Part shown: positions 16,215-25,808 of the stretch, one piece after another
Numbering within the stretch: position 1 is the first letter of the stretch
How the letters are laid out: each line of letters starts with the position of its first letter
Source of the DNA: Candidatus Sordicultor fermentans
GTDB taxonomy: Bacteria > Atribacterota > Atribacteria > Atribacterales > Caldatribacteriaceae
DNA: 27,627 nucleotides
Direction: 5' to 3'
Assembly: GCA_002385475.1 (NCBI GenBank)
Contig: DGDO01000135.1
Span: 3,521 to 31,147 of the forward strand
Position numbers and translations under genes: made by a program
Notes under the pieces: generated by a model
What the model saw: the letters and a program-made list of their open reading frames with translations, nothing else
Databases searched by the model: none
Told to the model about the DNA's origin: nothing

Positions 16215-16604
16215 TTATGGTTTTAGTTCGTTCTCAATTAAAGATTGATAATCAGAAACTTTCATCAAGGTGTGGAGTTCTTCTTCCCCGGCGATCTCAA
16301 TGACCAATATCCACCCCTCTCCGTAGGGGTCTTGGTTGACTAACTCCGGCTGGTTTTCCAATTGTTTATTAACTTCTATTATTTTCCCCGATACCGGTGC
16401 ATACACATCTGCTACCGCTTTTACAGATTCTAAAGTGGCAACAGTATCTCCGGCCTTAACTTCCTTTCCTTCCTCGGGAAGCTCTACAAAAACCACCTCG
16501 ACGAGCTGGTCTTGAGCATAAGATGTGACACCTACTATGGCTCGATCGTCTTCCACTTTGACCCACTCGTGACTTTTGGTGTAAAGGAGATCTTCAGGAT
16601 ACAC
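16215..16604 (-). CDS. gcvH: Glycine cleavage system H protein
   Basis: Lipoyl carrier shuttling the aminomethyl group between P, T and L proteins. The 129-residue protein has the lipoylation site K62 in ATLESVKAVADVYAPVSG, preceded by VVFVELPEEGKEV and followed by the usual GWILVIE segment near the end. The start is GTG at 16604 with AAAGGAGG spaced 7 nt. It lies 18 bp after gcvT in the operon gcvT-gcvH-gcvPA-gcvPB. Lipoylation enzymes are not in the window. Confidence 0.96.
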   Translation of the reverse strand: MYPEDLLYTKSHEWVKVEDDRAIVGVTSYAQDQLVEVVFVELPEEGKEVKAGDTVATLESVKAVADVYAPVSGKIIEVNKQLENQPELVNQDPYGEGWILVIEIAGEEELHTLMKVSDYQSLIENELKP

Positions 16605-16622
16605 GGTTGGTCCTCCTTTCGA

Positions 16623-17720
16623 TTATTTTTTTATTCGGGGTGGAACAAAAGGACCCGCAGTTATTTCAGCTCTAACTTTTTTTTCTCGAATCAACAGCTC
16701 AATCACTGTTCCCGGTTTTTCCAGAGCAGGTGGAACATAACCCATGCCAATGTTTTTCTTCAAGCTGGGGGAGAGAGTTCCGCTGGTAACCACCCCTACT
16801 TTTTTTTCCTGATAAAAAATGGGATAACCCTGGCGGGGGATGCCCCGGTCTAAAGCCACAAAGCCAACCAGGCGTTTCTTGACCCCTGAGGCTTTTTGCT
16901 CAAAAAGAGCATCTCTTCCGATGAAGGAATGGTTAAATTTTACCACCCATTCCAGGTTGGCCTCCAGAGGAGTGATGCTTTCATCAATATCATTACCGTA
17001 CAGAGGATATTTCATCTCCAATCTCAAGGTATCCCTGGCTCCCAGTCCTACTGGAGCTAAAGATAGCCCCGCTATCTTTGCCGCCTCACCGAGCAACTCC
17101 CAGGTTTTTGGCGCTTCGTCCCAGGGGATGTATATTTCAAAACCATCTTCTCCTGTGTATCCGGTGCGGGAAAGGATGGCTCTGAAGTTCTGGATTTTGG
17201 TTTCTAAAAAGTTATAGTATTTTAATTCTGAAACGGCGGGTTCTATATTTACCATAATTTTTTCTGAATCGGGCCCCTGTATGGCTATTAAAGCCAGGGA
17301 ATCGGTCAGATTTTCTACTTTCACTGGTTCTCGAAGATGAGATTTAATCCACTCATAGTCTTTGGCGGTGTTAGCTGCATTTACTACCAGAAGAAACCCG
17401 TCTTCTAACCTGTAGACCAGTATATCATCTATAATCCCCCCGCTGGGAAGGCAAAGAAGAGAATACTGGATTTTGCCTGGTGATAGTTTGGTAGGGTCAT
17501 TGGTGGTTAGTTTAGCAAGCTCCAACTCACAACCTTTCCCATAAATTTTCAACTCTCCCATGTGGGTTAAATCAAATATTCCGGCTTGAGTGCGAACCTT
17601 CTGGTGCTCGCTGGAAATTGTTTCATACAAAAGGGGCATCTCCCAGCCAGCAAAGGGAATCATCTTAGCACCCATTTTTTTGTGGATATGGTTTAAGGGG
17701 GTTTTTCTCAGTTCTTCCAT
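16623..17720 (-). CDS. gcvT: Aminomethyltransferase (glycine cleavage T protein)
   Basis: Transfers the methylene carbon from aminomethyl-lipoyl-GcvH to tetrahydrofolate, releasing ammonia. The 365-residue protein opens with LRKTPLNHIHKKMGAKMIPFAGWEMPL, the standard N-terminus, which fixes the ATG at 17720. Further family blocks are FDLTHMGEL, LLVVNAANTAKDYEW, ALIAIQGP, RTGYTGEDGFEIY and GLGARDTLRLEM. First gene of its operon. Unusually, the strong Shine-Dalgarno (AAGGAGGTG, 17755-17763) sits about 36 nt before the ATG with a tiny frame between, and a structured leader precedes it. Confidence 0.96.
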   Translation of the reverse strand: MEELRKTPLNHIHKKMGAKMIPFAGWEMPLLYETISSEHQKVRTQAGIFDLTHMGELKIYGKGCELELAKLTTNDPTKLSPGKIQYSLLCLPSGGIIDDILVYRLEDGFLLVVNAANTAKDYEWIKSHLREPVKVENLTDSLALIAIQGPDSEKIMVNIEPAVSELKYYNFLETKIQNFRAILSRTGYTGEDGFEIYIPWDEAPKTWELLGEAAKIAGLSLAPVGLGARDTLRLEMKYPLYGNDIDESITPLEANLEWVVKFNHSFIGRDALFEQKASGVKKRLVGFVALDRGIPRQGYPIFYQEKKVGVVTSGTLSPSLKKNIGMGYVPPALEKPGTVIELLIREKKVRAEITAGPFVPPRIKK

Positions 17721-17954
17721 TTTAAATCACAGCAGAAAAAACGCTATTTTTCAACACCTCCTTCAGAGTTTTCAATGTTTTATAAAAAAACTAAAGAGAG
17801 TCAGATTGACGCTGGTTTAGTTGCAAATAATGTGGTTCTCCCCTCTCTTATATTCCAGGTAACATTGTTATTGTCTTTGTGGTGTCTTCTTGATTAATTT
17901 ATTAGTCAAGCCAGATTACCTAATTCGTAACACGCCTTTAAAAAATTGTCAATA
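17721..17954 (-). promoter_or_regulatory. Promoter and structured leader of the glycine cleavage operon
   Basis: On minus, TTGACA (17947-17952), a 17-bp spacer and TACGAA (17924-17929) form a plausible promoter; transcription would start near 17917, giving a leader of about 197 nt. In it are a 22-nt dyad (17889-17910), an outer helix CAATGTT/AACATTG (17861-17867 with 17773-17779), an inner helix AAGAGAG/CTCTCTT (17843-17849 with 17794-17800), then seven T residues (17784-17790). The conserved glycine riboswitch core (CCGAAGG, CTCTCAGG) is absent. A regulatory role is inference. Confidence 0.55.
17722..17754 (-). other. Possible 10-codon leader frame before gcvT
   Basis: TTG at 17754 opens MKNSVFSAVI and stops with TAA one base before the gcvT ATG. 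It is the only frame next to the strong Shine-Dalgarno at 17755-17763, though the spacing from GGAGG (2 nt) is too short for a normal start. Confidence 0.25.
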
Positions 17955-18210
17955 GCTTTTTCTGAGTATGGCTATTCTAAAATGATGTTAAACAGTCTAC
18001 GGCATAAGAAAAGAGATAAAAACATAAACTAAAAAATCTGCCAGTTAAAAAAGACATCTTCTACAGCTAACTATAAAATCTTCTTGAGAAAATGTCATTC
18101 GGTCAGGAAAAACAGATTATGTCTGAAAAATTAGAAAATCTAAAAATCATCTTCTCTTTTTAGAGAAAATAGGTTAAGCTTAAAGTAAATTACGAAAGGA
18201 GGAAAAAAAT
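17955..18210. other. AT-rich upstream region of the universal stress gene
   Basis: No gene seen. A small dyad TTCTCT/AGAGAA lies at 18152-18167 and AAAGGAGG at 18195-18202 serves the downstream ATG. No near-consensus sigma70 promoter could be picked out, so the usp start of transcription is undefined here. Confidence 0.5.
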
Positions 18211-18660
18211 ATGGAAATTTCTCATATTCTGGTACCCACTGATTTTTCTCCCTTTTCCGATTTAGCTCTGGAACACGCTGCTTCCTTAGCCGAAAAATTC
18301 GGGGCAAAGATAACCATTCTTCACGTTTTAACTCTGGCTGAAGTTAATGCCCTCACCTCTCAGCCCGGTAACCCCTGGGAAAACATTGTGCTTAAGATTC
18401 AGAACAATATGAGAGAAGAATTTGAAAAAAATGCCGGAAACTACTCTATAGTTGAGGAGCCAGTATTAGAAGTAGCAGTAGGAGAACCAGCAGAAGAAAT
18501 AGCCAAATTTGCTGAAGAAAATGGAGTAAACCTTATAGTTATGGGAACTCATGGAAGGACTGGTTTGGCCAGTATATTTTTAGGTAGCGTCACCATCGGA
18601 GTAATAAAGAAAACCTGCCTGCCAATTATGGTAGTAAAATGTGCTGAGAGTTTGAAATAA
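18211..18660 (+). CDS. Universal stress protein (UspA family)
   Basis: Single-domain USP of 149 residues, cytoplasmic, expected to bind ATP and dimerise. It starts MEISHILVPTDFSPFSDLALEHA, the usual beta1-alpha1 with the conserved Asp, and contains near the C-terminus VMGTHGRTGLASIFLGSVT, matching the ATP-binding pattern G-2x-G-9x-G-S. The Shine-Dalgarno AAAGGAGG is spaced 8 nt from the ATG. The gene is monocistronic, divergent from gcvT and followed by a strong hairpin. Physiological role cannot be derived from sequence; USPs range from stress survival to regulatory ATP sensing. Confidence 0.92.
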   Translation: MEISHILVPTDFSPFSDLALEHAASLAEKFGAKITILHVLTLAEVNALTSQPGNPWENIVLKIQNNMREEFEKNAGNYSIVEEPVLEVAVGEPAEEIAKFAEENGVNLIVMGTHGRTGLASIFLGSVTIGVIKKTCLPIMVVKCAESLK

Positions 18661-18663
18661 CCA

Positions 18664-18702
18664 AAATAGAGGGGTTTTGATATACTCAAAACCCCTCTAT
18701 TT
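18664..18702 (+). terminator. Hairpin terminator after usp
   Basis: Perfect 17-bp stem AAATAGAGGGGTTTTGA / TCAAAACCCCTCTATTT, loop TATAC, starting 4 bp after the usp stop. Only the stem's own TTT ends it, so the U-tract is weak, but the stem is the strongest in the window. It may serve both strands. Confidence 0.75.
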
Positions 18703-18792
18703 GAAACTAAAAAGATAGGATATATACCTGAGATATCAGGAAATTTGTAAAACTTAGTAAGCTCCCACTATGGAATTATATATTCAACTGAC

Positions 18793-18817
18793 TGAGAAAA
18801 AGGAATTAGTTTTCTCA
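18793..18817 (-). terminator. Possible terminator after korB-like gene
   Basis: Stem TGAGAAAA / TTTTCTCA (8 bp) with a 9-nt loop, 20 bp past the korB stop. No U-tract follows on minus, so it may be only a transcript-end hairpin. Confidence 0.35.
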
Positions 18818-18836
18818 CTTATTCAGCGTAGAAAAC

Positions 18837-19683
<847 letters not shown>

Positions 19684-19691
<8 letters not shown>

Positions 19692-21372
19692 TTTTCCCCA
19701 CCTCCTTGACCTTAAGCAGTAATTCTTCCACCAGGAAAGGCCTTCCGTTATAGCTATTAATTCTAAAAGGAAAGGGCAATTTAAGTTCTCTTTCTAAAAG
19801 ATTAGCCAGCTGCCCTCCATAATTATTTTCTACCACTACAGGAAGAGAAACATGACTGAAAAGTTCCTCTATTTGTAGAGGAAGAGGATAAATTTCGCTG
19901 AAGTGAATTATTCCGCTATCTATCCCCTCTGCTTTAAGTCTTTCGCCTGCCTCCTCTATTACTCCCCAGGTAGAGCCCCAACCAATTAAAGTTAAATCTT
20001 TCCCTTCTCTATGATAGGGTAATCGAACTTCTTTTCTCATTGTCTCTTTCTTCCTCATCCTCTTTTTGTGCATTTCCACTCTCAAATTTAAATCTTCGGT
20101 GAGATGTCCAAACTCATCATGTTCATCGCTATCTGCTACTACCAGCGCTTTACCCAACCCCGGGATAGCCCGGGGAGAGACACCCGAGGGAGATATGAGG
20201 TAGCGCCGGTAAGGAAGAGGAAAAGAACTAAATTGGGGAGCATCCGGCCTTTCTTTCACTTCCAAATTCTCATAAGTCCATTTAGAATCAGCTAAATATT
20301 GATCGCTTAAGATAATGACTGGCACTTGATACTTTTCTGCCAGATTAAAAGCTCGAATCACGAGATTGATAGCTTCCTGGGGGTCACGAGGAGCAAAAAC
20401 AAAACGAGGGAATTCATCATGGGAAGCGTGGATTACAAACTCTAAATCTCCTTGCGAGGTCCGGGTGGGTAAGCCAGTACTGGGACCGGGTCTTTGAGCA
20501 TCCACCACCACCAAGGGTGTTTCTGTCATAGCCGCTAAGCCTAAACCCTCGGCCATAAGACAAAAGCCACCTCCTGATGTTGCCGTCATAGCCCGAGCTC
20601 CAGCATAGGAAGCTCCAATAGCCATATTAATGGCTGCAATTTCATCTTCTGCTTGTTCTACTACCACTCCATACTCTTTGGCATGAGAAGAAATAAAGTT
20701 CAAAATTCCCGTAGAAGGAGTCATAGGATAGGCACTATAAAATTGACAACCACTTAATAAAGCTCCCCAACCCAAAGCTTGATTGCCATCCAGAACCAAA
20801 AGAGAAGAATTCCCTCTCCTGGTTTCCTCTATCAGTGGAGAAGAAACATAGGGAATTACTTCGTCTCTACCCCGCCTCAGGGCTTGTTTGTTTTTCTCTA
20901 CTATTTCTTCTCCTTTACGGGCAAAAATCTCTTCTAAGTAACTATCAGCGCTCTCTAAATCTAATCCCAGAATACCCAATATAGCACCCACAGCAACGAT
21001 GTTAGCAAAAATCTTATTTCCCACACCCTCAGCAATCTTTTCAAAGTTTAGAGGCAGGAAATGTTGAAAATGAGCTTCTCTTTCATTTCCTACCGCACCT
21101 AAAACCCATCCTCCCTCTTTTACTCTTCTCCGATGCAATTGGTAGGTTTCTTCATTAAGACAGGCCAGAATATCCACTTCTTTCAATGCCGCCCGGAGGG
21201 GAGTAGTAGAAAAGCGAACTTGAGTAAAGCTATGCCCTCCTCTTATCCGGGATTGATAATCCTCAATGGAAAAAACAAAATATCCACTCCTTTGTAAAAT
21301 AGTGGATAGAGCTCCAGAAACAGTTTGCACTCCCTGCCCCGCTTCTCCTCCTACTAATAAGTTTAAGTCCAA
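19684..21372 (-). CDS. korA: 2-oxoacid:ferredoxin oxidoreductase, fused gamma-alpha subunit
   Basis: Partner of the beta subunit downstream. Residues 1 to about 185 are the gamma domain (LVGGEAGQGVQT, RIRGGHSFTQVR), fused to the alpha (pyrimidine-binding and CoA-related) domains from about 195: SAYPMTPSTG (213-222, the YPITPST motif of KorA), VEQAEDEIAAINMAIGASYAGARAMTATSGGGF, then RPGPSTGLPTRTSQGDL. The 562-residue length fits the fused form. The start is TTG at 21372 with GGAGG spaced 10 nt. It ends VKEVGKNG, whose AAG GAG GTG codons are the beta-subunit Shine-Dalgarno. The YPMTPST form favours the 2-oxoglutarate/broad 2-oxoacid branch over four-subunit pyruvate enzymes; specificity is not proven. 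Confidence 0.92.
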
Positions 21373-21729
21373 ATTTTACCCACCTCCTTTAGAAAACTAA
21401 TACAACTCAGGCATACCCCCCCTGCTATACACAAAGGGTATCAATGCAAGAAGGAGCACTGCCCAAATGGTATCACGAGTAAATTTTTGAAGTTATTTTC
21501 TGTTACTTAATCTCTCTGCACCATCCTATGTTTTATTGCTAAACCAGATCAGTTTTTAAGCATTGTGATTGCACTCGATATATTACCACATCACCGGGGA
21601 AATTCGAGATAACTGATAAGAGAGAAATCGAGTAAAGAGCGACTCACTTCTATCCTACCGGATAGTCACTCAGGAATTAGTCTGGGTTAGAAGATATAAA
21701 TTAAAAACTTAACAATTTCTGTCTAATTT
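21373..21729. other. Intergenic region between mscS and korA
   Basis: No standard gene seen. It holds the korA Shine-Dalgarno (AAAGGAGGTG) and, in one minus frame, a short cysteine-containing frame ending in TAA over the korA start. A 6-bp hairpin CTATCC/GGATAG lies at about 21650-21665. Neither a clear mscS terminator nor a consensus korA promoter could be identified. Confidence 0.5.
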
Positions 21730-22542
21730 CTATTGAAGCATTACAATCTTTATGCCTTCTTGATCAAAAGCTTTTTTTATAAGATAAAGTATATCTCTTT
21801 CTACATCCCAATGTTCATTGGGAGCTACTTTGAGCACTAATCTCAAAACCACTCTGGAAGAATCTAAACGCACTATCCGATGAATAGTAGCTGGCTCTAA
21901 AATCCTCCGGGGATGTTCTCTATGATATTTTTCTGCTACCTCTTCTAAAACACTTATAGCCTGGTCTATATCTGCTTCATATGCTATCCCCACCTCTACA
22001 ATAGCCCGGCTAAAGCCTCGATTGTAATTGGCAATGCGGGAAATCTCTCCATTGGGAACAACAATAAGAGCTCCAGAAAAAGGACGAATACGGGTCACTC
22101 GCATCCCTATATCTTCTACTGTGCCAGTAATATCACCGATTTGCACTGTATCTCCTACTGAAATACTATCTTCCAGAAGCAAGAAAAATCCGGTCAAGAC
22201 ATCTTTGACCAGAGTTTGAGCACCAAAACCTACTGCAATACCTACGATTCCCGCTCCGGCTATAATGGCTGTAGCATCAACTCCTAACTGACGAAGAATT
22301 AAAATAGCAGCGAAAAAAATAACTACGTATTTTAATATACTCCGCAAAAGAGGTACCAGGGTGTTAACTCGACGAGCTAATTCTCGCCGATCGGTATATT
22401 TTTTTCCTCCCCAGGACAGAATTTTCCTTATTAGCCTCTCACTTATCGATAAAATAAAGTAAGAAACACCCACAATAATAGCAATGTTTAAAGCTCTTAT
22501 GAGTACAGTTTCTAAAATACTGACACTGGTTTCCGGCATCAA
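21730..22542 (-). CDS. mscS: Small-conductance mechanosensitive channel (MscS family)
   Basis: Tension-gated membrane channel that releases solutes on hypo-osmotic shock. The 270-residue protein has three membrane segments (about 13-32, 65-85 and 90-115); the third is the pore helix with the Gly/Ala-rich AGAGIVGIAVGFGAQTLVKD, followed by the beta domain signature GFFLLLEDSISVGDTVQIGDITGTVEDIGMRVTRIR and the VVPNGEI loop. Length is that of minimal E. coli-type MscS. The likelier start is ATG at 22539 rather than TTG at 22542: it shares one base with the carB stop (TGATG) and has GGAG spaced about 7-8 nt. It is the third gene of carA-carB-mscS. Confidence 0.93.
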   Translation of the reverse strand: MMPETSVSILETVLIRALNIAIIVGVSYFILSISERLIRKILSWGGKKYTDRRELARRVNTLVPLLRSILKYVVIFFAAILILRQLGVDATAIIAGAGIVGIAVGFGAQTLVKDVLTGFFLLLEDSISVGDTVQIGDITGTVEDIGMRVTRIRPFSGALIVVPNGEISRIANYNRGFSRAIVEVGIAYEADIDQAISVLEEVAEKYHREHPRRILEPATIHRIVRLDSSRVVLRLVLKVAPNEHWDVERDILYLIKKAFDQEGIKIVMLQ

Positions 22543-25500
22543 TCTCTCCTCAAAGCCAGAGTAATACCCTGTCTTTCAAAAATCTCCTGGTGATATTCCT
22601 GGATGGATTTAACAGTTATAGAGCCAGACTTGAGACGCTCTATAGCATAAACCGTGGCTTCTGCTCCTGAGAGGGTGGTAACAAAAGGAATGCTGCGAAT
22701 AATCGCCTCTTTACGAATTATGCTACTTTCTAATTGAGCACGCCCTCCAGAAGGAGTATTAATAATCAGATCTATTTGCCGGTTCTTAATCACATCCACC
22801 ACGTTAGGGCGTCCTTCCCCTACCTTTTCTACTATTTCTACTGGAATACCATTATTACTCAAAACTTTAGCTGTTCCACGGGTAGCTACAATTTTAAAAC
22901 CTAAATCACGAAGCTTTTTAGCTATAAAAATTATCCCTCTTTTATCCCGGTTTTTAACACTAATGAATACCGTACCTTCTGAGGGCAGATAAAATTGAGC
23001 AGCAATTTGAGACTTGGCAAAGGCCATCCCAAAATCGCTATCAATTCCCATTACTTCTCCCGTGGAGCGCATCTCCGGACCTAATACCGGGTCTACCCCG
23101 GAAAAACGCCGGAAAGGGAAAACTGCTTCTTTAACCGCAAAATAATCTATTTTTACTTCTTCAGTTAAGCCTATTTCTCGCAGCTTTCTTCCTGCCATCA
23201 CTTGAGAAGCCAGGCGAGCGTAAGGAACGCCGGTAGCTTTACTTACAAAGGGAATGGTGCGAGAAGCACGGGGGTTCACTTCTAAGACGAAAACCTCGTC
23301 GTCTCTGGCTGCATATTGGACGTTCATAAGGCCTACCACTTTAAGTTCTCGAGCTAAAGTATAGGTAATCTGCTTCACTTTTTCAATGATTTCATCGCTC
23401 AGAGAAAAGGGAGGTATAACACAAGCACTATCTCCTGAGTGGATACCCGCTTCTTCAATATGTTCCATTATACCGGCAATAATGGTGGTCTCCCCATCAC
23501 TGATGGCATCAACATCTAGCTCTATTGCATCTTCTAAAAACTTATCAATTAAAATGGGATGTCCGGCAGAAACTTCTACTGCTTGCGAGATGAACTCTTT
23601 TAGCTCCTCTTCGCTATAAATTATTCTCATCGCTCTCCCTCCCAGAACATAGGAAGGACGCACCATAACCGGGTAGCCAATCTGAGCAGCGACCAAATGA
23701 GCTTCTTCAAAAGAGGTAGCTATTCCGCTGCGGGGCTGTTTTAGTCCAATTTTATCAACTAATTCCTTAAACCGATCTCGGTCTTCAGCCATATCGATAC
23801 TTTCTGGAGAAGTCCCTAAAATTTTTACTCCTGCTCTCTCTAAACCTTTAGCTAAATTGAGAGGAGTTTGTCCTCCCAGCTGGAGTATCACTCCGTGAGG
23901 GTTTTCTTTCTCTACCACGTTAAGAACATCTTCTAAGTACACTGGTTCAAAAAACAACTTGTCTGAGGTATCATAATCGGTACTCACTGTCTCCGGGTTG
24001 CTATTCACCATGATAGTTTCATAACCCAGGTCCCTTAAGCCCCAGGTCGCATGGACACAACAATAATCAAATTCAATTCCCTGCCCTATCCGATTGGGTC
24101 CTGCCCCTAAAATGATTGCCTTTTCTCTCTTTGAGGGGTTAGCTTCACATTCTTCCTCATAAGTAGAATAGTAATAAGGAGTTTCGGCAGGGAATTCACC
24201 GGCACAGGTATCTACTTGTTTGTAAACCGCCTCTATTCCCTTTTCTTCTCGCCACCTTCTCACTTCTTCTTCTTCGGTATTCCAGAATTCAGCCAGCTGG
24301 TGATCAGAAAAACCAAATTCTTTGGCTCTTTTCCCTGATTCCGGGTTCAAATTTTTCCAGTCTTTTATATGCTTGAGCTCCTCTTCCATCTCTACTATTT
24401 CTACTATCTCATAAATAAACCAGGGATCGATTTTAGTTAAGTTATAAATTTCTTCTATGTTTAAACCCTCTTTAATAGCCATTTTTATATAAAATACTCT
24501 TTCAGCATTGGGTTTAGCCAACCTTTCCCGTAATATTTCTTGTCGCTTCCCCGGAGAAAAATCCTCCCAGTTTTTGATATCCTCCAGACCATACTTACCG
24601 ATCTCCAGGGAACGAAGTCCTTTTTGAAGAGCTTCTTTAAAATTACGCCCAATAGCCATAGTCTCTCCCACACTCTTCATGGAAATTCCTAACCAGGGTT
24701 CAGTTTCAGGAAATTTTTCGAAGGTAAAACGAGGGATTTTCACCACACAATAGTCCAGAGCTGGTTCAAAAGAAGCTGGAGTTTTGCGAGTAATATCATT
24801 GGGAATTTCATCTAAAGTATAACCTATAGCTAATTTGGCGGCAATTTTAGCAATAGGAAAGCCCGTAGCCTTGGAAGCAAGAGCCGAAGAACGAGAAACC
24901 CGGGGGTTAATTTCAATAATTACAATCCGACCATTTTGAGGATTAACGGCAAATTGAATATTACAGCCTCCTGTATCAACTCCAATTTCTCTTATAGCTT
25001 TGATGGCTAAATCTCGCATCAACTCATATTCCTGGTCAGTTAAGGTTTGAGCAGGAGCCACGGTTATGCTATCACCAGTGTGTATTCCCATAGGGTCGAA
25101 ATTTTCAATAGAACAAATGACCACCACATTATCTTTAGCATCTCTCATAACCTCCAGCTCAAACTCTTTCCAGCCTGCTACTGATTCTTCAATCAATATT
25201 TCTCGAATCAAGCTACTATCCAATGCCTGTTGAGCTAAATCTTCAAACTCCTCAATATTGTAGGCAATAGCTCCTCCTGTCCCTCCCAGAGTGAAGCTGG
25301 GTCTTATAACGAGAGGAAAACCTATCTCTTTAGCTATTCGGATTGCTTCCTCTAAACTATAAGCTTGTCCGCTTCGAGGGACTTCTATTCCCACTTTAGT
25401 CATGGATTCTTTAAAAAGTCGGCGGTCCTCTGCTTTTTTAATAGCTTGAATAGAGGCACCCAAGACTTCTACTCCCCACTTATTTAGCACTCCTCGCTCT

Positions 25501-25808
25501 TCGAGCTGTACAGTTAAATTTAAGGCAGTTTGTCCTCCCAAAGTGGGAAGCAAAGCATCGGGTTGCTCTCTCTCTATAATCTTTTCTAAAATTTCAGGAA
25601 CTAAAGGCTCGATATAGGTATGATCAGCCATCTCCGGATCAGTCATAATGGTGGCCGGGTTACTGTTTACCAAAACCACTTTGTAACCTTCACTCTTTAG
25701 CGCTTTGCACCCCTGAACTCCTGAATAATCAAATTCACAAGCCTGCCCGATTACTATAGGACCGGAACCAATAATCAAAATTTTCTGGATATCTTCCCTT
25801 TTAGCCAA
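22539..25808 (-). CDS. carB: Carbamoyl-phosphate synthase large subunit
   Basis: Makes carbamoyl phosphate from bicarbonate, ammonia (delivered from CarA) and two ATP, for pyrimidines and arginine. The 1089-residue protein has the full architecture: first ATP-grasp half (1 to about 550, starting KILIIGSGPIVIGQACEFDYSG, with the SFTLGGTGGAIAYN loop), second half (from AIILGAGPNRIGQGIEFDYCC, with PSYVLGGRAM), and the C-terminal MGS-like allosteric domain (from about 945, FISVKNRDKRG). It starts with TTG overlapping the carA stop by 8 nt (TTGGCTAA); GGAGG lies 6 nt upstream inside carA. No truncation or frameshift seen. Confidence 0.97.
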   Translation of the reverse strand: MAKREDIQKILIIGSGPIVIGQACEFDYSGVQGCKALKSEGYKVVLVNSNPATIMTDPEMADHTYIEPLVPEILEKIIEREQPDALLPTLGGQTALNLTVQLEERGVLNKWGVEVLGASIQAIKKAEDRRLFKESMTKVGIEVPRSGQAYSLEEAIRIAKEIGFPLVIRPSFTLGGTGGAIAYNIEEFEDLAQQALDSSLIREILIEESVAGWKEFELEVMRDAKDNVVVICSIENFDPMGIHTGDSITVAPAQTLTDQEYELMRDLAIKAIREIGVDTGGCNIQFAVNPQNGRIVIIEINPRVSRSSALASKATGFPIAKIAAKLAIGYTLDEIPNDITRKTPASFEPALDYCVVKIPRFTFEKFPETEPWLGISMKSVGETMAIGRNFKEALQKGLRSLEIGKYGLEDIKNWEDFSPGKRQEILRERLAKPNAERVFYIKMAIKEGLNIEEIYNLTKIDPWFIYEIVEIVEMEEELKHIKDWKNLNPESGKRAKEFGFSDHQLAEFWNTEEEEVRRWREEKGIEAVYKQVDTCAGEFPAETPYYYSTYEEECEANPSKREKAIILGAGPNRIGQGIEFDYCCVHATWGLRDLGYETIMVNSNPETVSTDYDTSDKLFFEPVYLEDVLNVVEKENPHGVILQLGGQTPLNLAKGLERAGVKILGTSPESIDMAEDRDRFKELVDKIGLKQPRSGIATSFEEAHLVAAQIGYPVMVRPSYVLGGRAMRIIYSEEELKEFISQAVEVSAGHPILIDKFLEDAIELDVDAISDGETTIIAGIMEHIEEAGIHSGDSACVIPPFSLSDEIIEKVKQITYTLARELKVVGLMNVQYAARDDEVFVLEVNPRASRTIPFVSKATGVPYARLASQVMAGRKLREIGLTEEVKIDYFAVKEAVFPFRRFSGVDPVLGPEMRSTGEVMGIDSDFGMAFAKSQIAAQFYLPSEGTVFISVKNRDKRGIIFIAKKLRDLGFKIVATRGTAKVLSNNGIPVEIVEKVGEGRPNVVDVIKNRQIDLIINTPSGGRAQLESSIIRKEAIIRSIPFVTTLSGAEATVYAIERLKSGSITVKSIQEYHQEIFERQGITLALRRD

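Noticed and set aside
17721..17954. Known glycine riboswitch upstream of gcvT
   Set aside because: Neither the CCGAAGG core segment nor CTCTCAGG is present, although GAGAG and CTCTC segments look superficially similar.
21373..21729. T-box or other known leader before korA
   Set aside because: No T-box sequence (TGGNACCGCG) or other recognised aptamer core was found.
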